A stretch of 64,000 nucleotides of DNA from NCBI GenBank assembly GCA_010279815.1, contig QEOQ01000508.1:3155808-3219807 (forward strand), in the 5' to 3' direction. This document shows, piece after piece, positions 11,992 to 21,643 of this stretch. The translations under genes were made by a program, and so were the position numbers. Position 1 is the stretch's first letter; every line of letters starts with the position of its first letter. The notes under the pieces were generated by a model. It saw only the letters and a program-made list of their open reading frames with translations. It did not search any database and was not told where the DNA came from. The stretch is from Brachionus plicatilis. Taxonomy: Eukaryota > Rotifera > Eurotatoria > Ploima > Brachionidae.

Positions 11992-12951
11992 ATGATTTTT
12001 TTAATCCTTTTAAATCCGCTCTTTACAATCACCAGTAAATTTAATTATTCTTTTTAAAAAATAAAATTTAATTACTTGTAAAAGAAGGAGCTCAAATTAT
12101 GAACCTTGATGTAGTATTTAAATATAACAACGATGTAGTTCTTAATTGTAGTCAATTTGGCCAAAATATAACATTTTTTACAATTAAAAAAAATGAATTC
12201 ATCCTTACACCGGTATCACCAGACGGCACAAAATATTTGTTTGATAGTGGTGCTTTAACAATTAAAAGTCCAAGTAGTTTATTTTAAATAGAAAGTGACA
12301 AGATTGAATAATAATTTTTACCAAGAAAAAGTTGACATTGAAAGCGAATACTTTTGTAACAACACTGGAGGTGATCATATATTTTTTAATAAATTAGGTA
12401 AAAATTTATTTCTAAAAAAGTTTAGGTAAAGTATAATAAAATTTTAGTTGTTCCTCATTTGTACTATGTTGATTCATTGATTTTGACTTCAATAGAGGGT
12501 AAGAGTATTGATTTGGAATGCTATTTGCTTATTGGGACACCAAACAAGACACTAAACTGGACATGGGAATTTGACAATGTTAAATTTGAAGCTGAAGGAA
12601 GATTCAGTTTGACTGGAAACGAACAAAAAAGCTCTGCACTCAGAATTTCTGATTTAAAAATCGAAGATTCTGGTTTTTACACATGTCGGGTTTCCAACGA
12701 ATATGGATCTCATGAAAGAAATATAACTCTTAGAGTCAAGGATCAATTGGCTCCACTGTGGCCTTTTCTGGGCACACTTGGTGAACTAGTCATTTTGGTT
12801 GTGATAATTGGGTGTTATGAGTTAACCAAAAAGAAAAACTCAAACGACCCAGAGTCTACCGTGTAAGTTTTTTAATTAAAATATAATTTATGCTCTGATT
12901 TTATTTTAAAGAAATGAAAATGGGGAAACTTGTGTAAAGAAAAGAATTTAG
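11992..12951 (+). CDS. Basigin/neuroplastin-like Ig membrane protein 1
   Basis: Five exons (11992-12034, 12085-12273, 12326-12397, 12448-12862, 12912-12951) join in phase into 252 aa. The product has a short signal peptide, a divergent first Ig-like domain, and a canonical second Ig domain. In that second domain Cys126 and Cys181 bracket the WTWEF core, and DSGFYTC is the C-terminal beta-strand signature. The membrane segment (about aa 205-226) begins LWPFLGTLGELVILV, which matches the basigin/neuroplastin/embigin hallmark including the intramembrane Pro and Glu. A short Lys-rich tail follows. Family members chaperone monocarboxylate transporters and plasma-membrane Ca2+ pumps to the surface and mediate adhesion. 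A paralogue follows 255 nt downstream on the same strand, so this is a tandem duplication. Start choice: the first ATG that gives a hydrophobic leader before a good donor. Confidence 0.88.
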
Positions 12952-13206
12952 ACAAGCGAAATTATGAAAGAATTTATTTGCCTATATGACCATTTTGGAA
13001 TAAATATTTTAATTATTTTTATTAACTTGTTCCTGTTTACATTGAATGAAATATTTAGATTTTAAGTAAATTTTTCGTGTTAAGTCTCCAAGGAATTACA
13101 GTTAGTTTGATGTAAATTATTGAATAATTATTAAAAATTCTGAGAGCCTGAAAAATTTGTCGAAGATTTACAAAAATATAAAAATATTATTTTGGTTAAA
13201 AAAAAA

Positions 13207-16200
13207 ATGTGGAAAGTTGCTAAATTTTTAGTTTTTATCGGCATTATTGGACAAATTGGTAAGTTTTGAAAACTTTAAAATCTTTGGTAACCAAAATTTT
13301 ACATCATGACACATCTAAAAGCTTGAACTTAATCTAGTATTTAAGATATATTCATTGTTGGTGATTTTATTGAAAATTAGGAATAAAAATGAAAATTATT
13401 GAGTCTATTTAGTCCAATTAATTAGGTAAGAGGTAAGATGTCCTTTATTTTCCAGAAAACTGCCGAGACTAGAGCCTTTCTTACGCTGTTATCTGCTTCG
13501 CTCAATTTAGCCATTGATCCAAGATACTTGAAGTTGTTGATCAACTCAATCTCTTGGTTATCTAGCCTCAAGTTCTTGCTTTGGTCCTGGTTGGTGATCG
13601 CTTCGGGTTCCTTTGCGTTCATCACTACCCCTACCGACTAAGCTTGTATGTCAGTTTCGTTGAGTTGAGACTTTCTAGGTTACCTTTAATAGAGAAAAAT
13701 TCAAGTTGAAAATTGCTGTTACTGGTTGTCATCGGTTTTGTCTTGGTTGTGTGACAAAGCCATTTTCCCCTGCGTTAATGCCATGACTTCTCGCGTTATT
13801 CAGTGCTGCGTTCTTTAGAACGTAATCGATGACGATGATGAAGAGAAATGGTGCTTGTGTGTCCCCTGAAAGAAACCGGTTGTAATTTTGAAGACGCCTG
13901 TAAGTCCATCTTTAACAATCACAGCGCTTTTTGAGTTATTGTAAATGGTCTTGATTATAATGACCAACTTATTTGGAATTCCATAATGGCGCAGTATAAC
14001 ATTTCTCTCTATCGATTGAATGTAATGCCTTCTTCCCAGTCAAAAAAAAATTAAAGATTTTTTAATGGAACTTCTTTATAAAAACAATTCATATATTTTT
14101 TTTTTCATAGAATAATTATTTAATTAGTGTTGGTATTCGACTCAAATCGATTGACAAATTTAATAAATCGATTAATTTTTTTAAGTCAACTATTAAATCG
14201 ATTCATTTTTTCTAGATGACTATAATACTTCTAATTTATGTCGAAATTAAAAGTTAGGAAAGCAAAAAATTTTTTTTTTAATAAAAGAGGTTTATTCAAT
14301 TTAAGGTATTTTTTATTTTTTATTTTGCTTTAAATCTTAAATTTTAAATCAATTTAAAAACCTTTTTTACTAAAAAATAATATTTTTTGCTTTCCTAACT
14401 TTTAATTTCGAGATAAATTAGAAGTATTATAGTCATCTAGAAAAAATTATTTGATTTAATAGTCGACTAAAATAATAATCGACTAAAAAAATTAATCGAT
14501 TTAATAATCGACTAAAAAAAATTATTCGATTTAAAGTTAATCGATTATTGAATCGATTATTGAATCGATTATTGAAAATCGATTGCCAACACTATATTTA
14601 ATAGACTTATTTTAATAGAATTTTTTTAACAGACTAAATATAGGAAAATAATTCAAAAAAATTTATCATTTTTTTTTCAGAGTAATAATCTGTCTTATTT
14701 TTCATTGAAAACAAATTGAAAAAATATTTAAAATTTTCCTTTAATCTAAAAAAAAAAAAAACGAAAATTTTTTAAAGAGTTTATAAAAATTAAATACATT
14801 TAAAATTTGGTCTTAAAAATTTTTTTTAATTAATTTAATCTTAAATTTTTCTATCTAAAGTTTTTAACATTATTTCTATGAAAAAAAATTTTATGAGAAT
14901 ATTTCTATGGCAAATTTTTCTACCATAATTTATTGTAAGAGTTTTGTTTAATTTTATTAATTTTCTATGAATTAATGCATCATTCTTTTTTGCATTGTAA
15001 ATTAAAGGATTTTTTAAAGGAATTAAATAATTAAATTTAGAACAGAGGAAAGTCTTCAATTTTAAGTCTAAAAATCTTTAATATTATATCGAAAGACACT
15101 AAAAAGTCTTTGATTTCTTAGAATTAATTTCTTGCTTATCAATTTTTTCGATTTTAGGTCAATTTTTATTTTATATTTAATGTCTATTTCAGCACGACAT
15201 TTTTTTCTTAGTTTTGTGAAATTTTGTACAAAATAACAGAACAGAATTAAACTCTTGAAAAGCTTATTACTTTTTTCTAAATGTTTTAAACCAGTTCTTT
15301 TAATGCAACATGGTGCAACATTCAAAGTTGCGTCAACTGTCGAAGTCTGCTATTGACGTGAAAAATCTTTGAAAATTCCCCGAGATAGAATATCGTAAAA
15401 TTTAATTTCAGCTAAATCGCAGAGTCAAGCAGACGTAGAGATTTAATCAGAGTTTGAAAGCTATAAAGTCAAAGTCTTGACTTGACAAAGAACAATTATT
15501 ATTGACTACGAATAATATGTATCAAATAATAAGAAGCTTAGCTTGTTGACTTTTCTTTCGAAATGATTCCGGAACTGCTACCAAAGGATTTTTGTAAATC
15601 TGATGACGATGATCCATAAGTTGATCTTTATCCATTCTTTCCACTATCTTGACATTTATTGAAACGATCCAAGTAAAGTATTAGAAAATAAGAAATAAAC
15701 TTTAAGAAAATTAAAAAAAATATATTTTTATTTACTTTTAAAATCATCAAAAAGTTCAAAAAGGATAAATAAAATAAATATCAAATACTAAAAATGTTTA
15801 AAGTGAAGGAAGGAACAAGGTCTAAATCAGAGTTGTTTAAAAGTCATTAAAAAAAGTCCAAGTCCGGACTTTTTTTTTTTTTCAAGGTCCAAGTCTCCTG
15901 ACTTTAAAATTTTTATTCAAAAAAAAAAAGTCCAAGTCGAGAATGTGTTTTTTAAATTTGCTAGATCAGACTTCATTTCAAAAAATTTATATACTCTTGG
16001 GTTGTCTAATGCAATAAATTTGCCATATATCAGAATTTTGTTGCAATTTTAGCATAAATTTCTTATAGCCTGGACTTCGACTTTTGAATGAAAATTAAAA
16101 AAAAAAAGTCCGGACTTGGACTTGACTTGAGACTTGTGACTTTTACAACTCTGGTCTAAATAATTAAAATTGTCATTAAGTGCAAAGAGTACTGAAAGGA

Positions 16201-17014
16201 TTTTTGCTTTACAGTTAAATCTAATTCTTGAATTAATTAAACTAAAAATTTTAATAAATATTTGTTTATCTTTTATCATGTTTTAGATGCATTGATTGAA
16301 AATGAGACAATATTGCTTGTTTATGGTTCTGAAGTAAAATTGACCTGCAACCTGACCACACCAGTCAAATTTTTTGTAAATGGTGCCGAGGCCAAAGGAG
16401 AAAATTATGAAATAGCTGATTTAACAATGAAAATTAAAAATCTCAGTATTTTTAAATAATGCTTTGTTTAAATGAAACTTTTGTTTTAAGAAAAAGCCGA
16501 TGTATTGAATTCATATTTTTGTAACAATTCTCAAGGAGATCAGATTAATTTTCAGACTGAGATAACACCTCATTTATATAAAGTCGATTTTTTAAATTTT
16601 TTTGGTGTAAGTGGAAAAAAAGTATACCTATCATGTTATGTATTAGTTGGATATCAGAACAACTTGGATATTGAATGGATGTGGAAAAATCCGAAAGGCG
16701 AAATTTTAAATTTGACTCACAGATTTGAGATTACAAGTAAAAATGAAAGCTCAACTCTGACAATTCATGATTCAATGATAGAAGACTCTGGTATTTATGA
16801 GTGTATTGCAGTAAATACTTACGGATCGCATTCAAGAACCCTAAAATTGGTGGTTAAAAGTAATCTAACTCCATTATGGCCTTTTTTGGGGACAATTGGA
16901 CAGTTTGTCGTTTTGGCATTTATTTTACTCTATTATGAATTTGGAGCAAAAAAAGAAGCTAAATTTTTTAAAAACAAGAAAACAACTCCTTTAGTAGAAC
17001 GAAATACAATTTAA
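13207..17014 (+). CDS. Basigin/neuroplastin-like Ig membrane protein 2
   Basis: Three exons (13207-13258, 16287-16445, 16491-17014) join in phase into 244 aa. Exon 1 is a signal peptide (MWKVAKFLVFIGIIGQI). The first Ig domain is small. The second has Cys119 and Cys175, WMW, and DSGIYEC. The membrane segment (about 199-220) starts LWPFLGTIGQFVVLAF. The Glu conserved in basigin-type membrane segments is Gln here (about residue 208), unlike the upstream paralogue, which may change partner binding. The intron that splits the paralogue between its two Ig domains is absent. Intron 1 is 3,028 nt against about 50 nt in the paralogue, and nearly all the extra length is transposon sequence. The cytosolic tail is longer and Lys-rich, ending VERNTI. 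Likely a surface chaperone/adhesion protein; the identity of partners is unknown. Confidence 0.88.
13422..14040 (-). mobile_element. Non-LTR retrotransposon reverse-transcriptase fragment
   Basis: Read on the minus strand, 14040-13830 gives broken frames matching a LINE reverse transcriptase (pieces such as AVIVKDGLTGVFKITTGF and QGDTQAPFLFIIVIDYVL). 13625-13422 gives the later NQEIELINNFKYLGS segment. Frameshifts separate the pieces and the catalytic FADD region is missing. It is a dead fragment lying antisense in intron 1 of the second basigin-like gene. Its GC content is visibly above its surroundings, so it is a fairly recent insertion. Confidence 0.85.
14125..14594. mobile_element. hAT-like foldback MITE with 8-bp TSD
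   Basis: The ends are TAGTGTTGG...CCAACACTA, flanked by identical 8-bp copies of TATTTAAT (14117-14124 and 14595-14602). The body is a long palindrome whose arms share a stretch around 'gatgactataatacttct' and 'aagttaggaaagcaaaaaa'. There is no coding capacity. The TSD length points to the hAT superfamily. A second, damaged copy lies at 20372-20655. Confidence 0.9.
15150..15420. repeat. Dispersed repeat copy
   Basis: Contains 'tgcaacatggtgcaacattcaaagttgcgtcaa' in parts (for example 'acattcaaagttgcgtcaa'). It matches in reverse complement the region 33650-33790, including a flank 'ttttttctaaatgttt'. Some short 'ctgcaaa/tttgcag' motifs recur at 29360-29450. Element type and ends are unknown. 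Confidence 0.5.
15828..16153. mobile_element. hAT-like MITE, CAGAGTTG termini, 8-bp TSD
   Basis: The ends are CAGAGTTG...CAACTCTG with exact 8-bp duplications GTCTAAAT at 15820-15827 and 16154-16161. Arms carry inverted series of 'aagtccaagtcc/ggacttggactt'. No ORF is present. It lies in the long intron of the second basigin-like gene. Related motif fragments occur at 3787-3965, about 30885-30930, 32050-32075, 60130-60280 and 63290-63335. Confidence 0.9.
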
Positions 17015-17824
17015 TTGATAACTATTAAAAAAAATCCTGGTGACACCTTTTAAAACAGTTTGATTAGATATTTTTATTTTTTAATAAATAATATTGCAAT
17101 TTATTAATTATTAACATCTTATAAATAAAATTTCTTTTTTTTCCCTGTTAAAAAGATAGTGAAAATAATTTACGAATCGCTATGTTAAAAGATTTGTATA
17201 CGAGGTTTGCACTCTTCCTCAATTTTTTTTTTAAATTTAAAACAAAAAATAAACTTTATAAATTGTCTTAAATTTGAAAAATTAAAGCTTTCATTCTAGG
17301 CGGTTAATCAATTACATTTAAAATTGATAAATTAAAAAAACATAACGATTAATAAGGAAAATTGTGGGAAAATTTTAAAAATTAGAAAATAAATTAATTT
17401 TAAGTTAAAAAATGATTAGAAAAATTTTATCACTAATCCAACACTTGAAAGCCCGGCGGGTCAAATTGACCCGATTTTAAGTTTTAAACTTCATAATTAA
17501 TTGAACTGAAAAAGATATTAAAAAAATTATTGTTCAAATGTTAAAACATAGTGCTTCTTTGGCAAATAAATATATAATTTGAAATTTCCCAGTTTGTATT
17601 TAAAAATCAAAAAATTCATTTGGTAAAATTAAGAGTTTTTTGTTTTGAAAAACATCAAAATAGAATATTTTATTAAAATATGTCTACGCTTTAGTATTTA
17701 ATTTCCATTAAAAAATAATTTTTCTTTTAATCAAATCTAGCAAACAAAAATTATTTACAAATTTTTTTTATTTTTAAAAGAATTAAAAATTAAATGGATT
17801 TTGAATCTAAGACTAGGAGTAGTT
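17015..17824. other. Convergent 3' intergenic region
   Basis: Separates the 3' ends of the second basigin-like gene (+) and POLDIP2 (-). It is AT-rich. A short GC blip 'gcccggcgggtcaaattgacccg' sits near 17452. No gene or defined element was found. Confidence 0.4.
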
Positions 17825-20800
17825 TTATTGATTTCCTGATTTATCTTCATCTTTGCATTCGAGATAAAACGACGGTATTCTTACTTCAAACGTTGATCCG
17901 TCTTCTCTCTCCATTTTGAAAGTTCCCCTTTGTTTAAATTAATTTTCTATTTTTAAAATTATTCACTTAAAACTACCACATATGTCCTGATGGCGCTTGT
18001 AAGTTGACATGACTGCTATATTGAAATACTGGACTGTCCATGCTTAAATTTGGTTCCTAAAAAAAATTATTTTGAAAAAGTTTTAAATCTTCATAAAAAT
18101 CTTAAATAACCCACTTGACCAACAACACCTTTACCACGAACAGTTTCAAAAGTTCCCGCTTGACTGAATATTCTCCAGTGCCGTTCCCTTAAAATAACTG
18201 GTTCACTGGATAAATTTTCAATTCGAATCGAGTATCTCCACTAAAAAATAATATATGGCTAGAAATAAATAAAAAAATAAAAAAAATGATTATTACCCAA
18301 TATAACTTTTTTCGTTGATCTTCCTTTCAGTTAAAATTTTTAAAATTTTCTTTTGATCTAAAAGATAAAATCTACCTTTACCCCAATATAAAATGGTATG
18401 ACTGTAACGCGTATATTATTTGTTGTTTTTACACAAACATCACTTAGCTCTAGCCAGGGATGATTGCTGTCTTGCCACGATTTCAGTGATTCTCTAGCAA
18501 TAAAACCAGGTTCTTAAAAAAATGTTTTAGAAATTATTTTTTTTTTGATAAAAACTTCTCACTTGACTCGGGATCAAACAGAAGAAACTTTTCGAACAAT
18601 TCGTGGATTATGGGATTTTTATCAGCGCTTGTATATGGAAGTACATCGTTGTGTGATACATAATCAAGTCCATGTATTGAATACACTGAACGATTTGACT
18701 GGGGTCCACCTAGAAAAGTGACTGATTCTGGCTGGGTCTTTATGAATGGAATATCTCTATTATCAATTAAAACTTGATAATAGGTCAACTTTCTGGCTTT
18801 GTTGCGCTCCGGTGGACCACTACGATCCAATTCATCGTTTGCAACTTTCGAGTCATAAGTTGCTTCGACGGTAATATCATCATTCTTGTCAAACACATTT
18901 GCAGTCCAAGGGAACAAAACAACACCCCTATAGCCAAATAGTTTGTGAAGAAAAAGCTAAAAAAAAATGAAATTAAATTGTTTTTTTTATTAATTTAAAT
19001 TACTTGTCCTGTTAGATAATTTTCTGCTCTAGGCTGTTCGAAAATTCCAACTTCCATTAACCTTAAAATCAACAAATTATCAATAAAAAATAATTTGTTT
19101 TTAATTTTTTGAAAGCCCTTTAATCTATTTAAGTCCTTATCATATTTTTAATTTGAATTGCTAATTTAAATTTGAAGTCTAGTAGGAAAATTGAAAATAA
19201 TTCATAACTATATTTTAAAATAAAAAATAAAATCAGTTTTTTTAACCAAAAATTTATATAAATTACGTTAATTTCTACTAAATTTAAAAAAAAAAACATA
19301 GAAGAAATTTTTATTATAAAATAATCTTATTAAAAAACCAAAACAATTCAAAATAGTTTTTAATTGTATAAGAGCAGAAAAGTTAAAAATAAATAGTAAA
19401 TGTTTTTTTCAATATAACTAAATTTTATTATATTTTTTAAAATGAAAAAATAATATTCTGTCAATTAATTTAAATTAATGTCAAATAAAGAAAAAACGTC
19501 AATTTAATTAAAATTAAAATGAAAAATTGTAAATTATGGCAAAATCCTATGATAAAAGTTAATAAAAGGCTCAAAATTTTCCTGACCGATAATTAAAAAA
19601 AAAACTTTTGCTGATATTTTAGATGAAAAAAAATACATCAAAAATATCTTTAAAAAAAAAATAACTAACTTAATTAAATTAAAAAAAATTATTATTTTTT
19701 TAGTTGCATCTAGAACAATGGCATTTGCAGTGTTTTGTTAAAACCAATTTACTTATTTTAAGTTTATGCATTTTTATTTATTTATTTTTTTATATCTCAT
19801 CAATTTTTACTTTTTATACTCTTTTTATTTTATCAAAATTAATTAATAAAAATGAGTTTTTATTAAAACAGAGTTAAGCTTATTAAATTAGAGTGAAGTT
19901 TATTAAAATAGAGGTATCAAAAATCATTCGCCTTTAAAAAAAAAGAGAATTTTAATTTATTTTTTTTAATCTTTTAAAGAAGCCTTGAACTAAACACTTG
20001 AAAAATAAGTTAAAAAGAAAAAGTTAAAGACTTTTTTTTATTTTTTTTGACTTTTCATACATTTTTCATCTTACCGATGCTCGATACAGATAAATAATTA
20101 ATAGTTGTTAATACTTAAGTTAAAATGAATCATATTATCTAACGATGTTAAATACTTCGAAACTAAAAATCAATTTTTAAAGGACATTTGCGATCAATGA
20201 GACCAATTACGCATCTTTTTAAAAATTTAATTTTATTGAGATAATTTGCATGGTCTAAAAAAAGGTCTTTTTTCTCTTAAATTTAAAAAATTTTTGTACT
20301 AGGCATTTTTTTTGATGAAAACAAGAGTGTTAACCATTTTGGGATACAAGCAGATAAATTTAATATTTAATTAGTGTTGGTAATCGACTCCAATCGATTG
20401 ACAAATTTAATAAATCGATTAATTTTTTCTAGATGACTATAATACTTCTAAAGTTAGGAAAGCAAAAAATATTATTTTTTAATAAAAAAGGTTTATTAAA
20501 TTTAAGATATTTTTTATTTTTTATTTTGCTTTAAATCTTAAATTTTAAATCAATTTAAAAACCTTTTTTACTAAAAAATAATATTTTTTTCTTTCCTAAT
20601 TTTTAATTTCGAGATAAATTGGAAGTACTATAGTCATTTAGAAAAAATTATTCGATTTTTTTTTGATGAAAACAAGAGTGTTAACCATTTTGGGCTACTA
20701 GCAGATAAATTTTATATTTTTAAATTTTACTTGAATTTAGCTGATGTTGAGTAAAAAGTTGCACAAAATATTCTCGAACAAGTTTTAAATCTATTCTTGA

Positions 20801-20849
20801 TGAGATTGCTGGACGCAGCTAATCTAAGCAATTTAGTGGATAAAAACAT
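17825..20849 (-). CDS. POLDIP2: POLDIP2, polymerase delta-interacting protein 2, mitochondrial
   Basis: Eight exons (20849-20731, 19061-19004, 18956-18563, 18512-18376, 18323-18297, 18240-18115, 18056-17977, 17927-17825) join in phase into 347 aa. Exon 1 encodes an Arg/Ser-rich leader (begins MFLSTKLLRLAASSN, ends near YSTSAKF), fitting mitochondrial targeting. Conserved blocks follow: GQLFLHKLFGYRGVVLFPW, YYQVLIDNRDIPF, GLDYVSHNDVLPYTSADKNP, NIRVTVIPFYIGV, LRERHWRIF, FETVRGKGVVG and SSHVNLQAPSGHMWGTF. These form the YccV-like domain and then the ApaG/DUF525 domain. The family is linked to mitochondrial proteostasis and metabolism and to binding of DNA polymerase delta p50 and PCNA. The 27-nt exon 18323-18297 is a microexon. 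Intron 1 is 1.67 kb and carries a damaged MITE with a duplicated flank; the others are about 45-60 nt. Confidence 0.93.
20304..20716. repeat. Damaged hAT-like MITE bracketed by duplicated flank
   Basis: A MITE of the 14125-14594 family starts at 20372 (TAGTGTTGG, preceded by TATTTAAT) but loses its right end at about 20655. There it runs directly into a second copy (about 20656-20716) of the left flank (about 20304-20365). Both flanks share 'gatgaaaacaagagtgttaa' and 'gcagataaattt', offset by 351 bp. It lies in POLDIP2 intron 1. Confidence 0.8.
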
Positions 20850-21009
20850 TTTCTAAAAATTTCAATTTTTTTTACAAAAAAAATTCTTCAAATTCAGCTT
20901 AGTTTAAGATTTTTATTACTTAAGCGTGGCTATTAAATCGGGAAAAAAAATAACTCAATTGAACTATTTATTGAAAATTTTTTTAAAATGTTGAGAATTT
21001 AATTTAAAA

Positions 21010-21504
21010 TTAAAGATCAGGTTGTGTAATGCGACTCTCTTTATTTTGGTTAGCCGTAAATTGTTTCATCAGCTGAAAAATTTTGCTGCATTCAATGTCC
21101 TCTGGTATTTTAGTGGCTCCTGTTAACCAATAGTACAGGTCCCATTCATTGTACAAACCATTGATTATTTTGTCAAATTCATTCAGGCCTACTTCGTCCA
21201 TACCGGGCAAATACTTTGCCGAAAAGTGACTAAGCAACAGCCCATTTTCTAGAGTGCCACGTTTTCGCGATTGGTAGATGAGTCGAGATCGCTTTTCTTC
21301 CAAACTTTCACCAGATCGGCTTTTTTGTAAATTTTCAAAGCTATTTTTCACATTTTGAAAATACTTTGCTTCATTTGCTTTAATTTGTTCGATTTCAAGT
21401 TCCTCTGGAGTTAGCTTTGTTCTGTCTGAAAGACACCGACGCGAAGTAAAGCTCAGGCGATAAATCAAATTGGTCTTTCTTAAACCCAATACTATTCTGT
21501 TCAT
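21010..21504 (-). CDS. SDHAF2: Succinate dehydrogenase assembly factor 2 (SDHAF2/Sdh5)
   Basis: A single-exon 164-aa protein, close to the ~166 aa of the human protein. The first 25-30 residues (Arg-rich, no acidic residues) look like a mitochondrial presequence. The core shows the family's signature blocks: RLIYQSRKRGTLENGLLL, then HFSAKYLPGMDEVGLNEFD, then NEWDLYYWLTGATKIPEDI. The C-terminus NKESRITQPDL also matches the family. The protein promotes covalent FAD attachment to the succinate dehydrogenase flavoprotein in the matrix. The RGxLEN motif is present, with Thr where many animals have Met. It sits between POLDIP2 and BROX on the same strand, with separate transcription units likely. 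The absence of introns is notable among intron-rich neighbours, but the protein is short. Confidence 0.95.
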   Translation of the reverse strand: MNRIVLGLRKTNLIYRLSFTSRRCLSDRTKLTPEELEIEQIKANEAKYFQNVKNSFENLQKSRSGESLEEKRSRLIYQSRKRGTLENGLLLSHFSAKYLPGMDEVGLNEFDKIINGLYNEWDLYYWLTGATKIPEDIECSKIFQLMKQFTANQNKESRITQPDL

Positions 21505-21643
21505 TTTCTAAATTTTAATTCAAATTATTTCAATTTTAAAGTGATCAACAAAATAATCCGCCGCAAGACGGACAAATTAAATAATGAAAATTTAAATAAA
21601 AAAAAATATTTTAATTATCAAAAATAAAAAAAATGCTTTAAGT

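Noticed and set aside
14841..15325. Two adjacent minus-strand ORFs (72 and 85 codons)
   Set aside because: They lie in intronic repeat sequence; Lys/Ile/Phe-rich frames expected by chance at this base composition.
15600..15660. 'ctgatgacga' sequence checked as a hammerhead ribozyme core
   Set aside because: No matching GAAA strand or closing stems at the required spacing.
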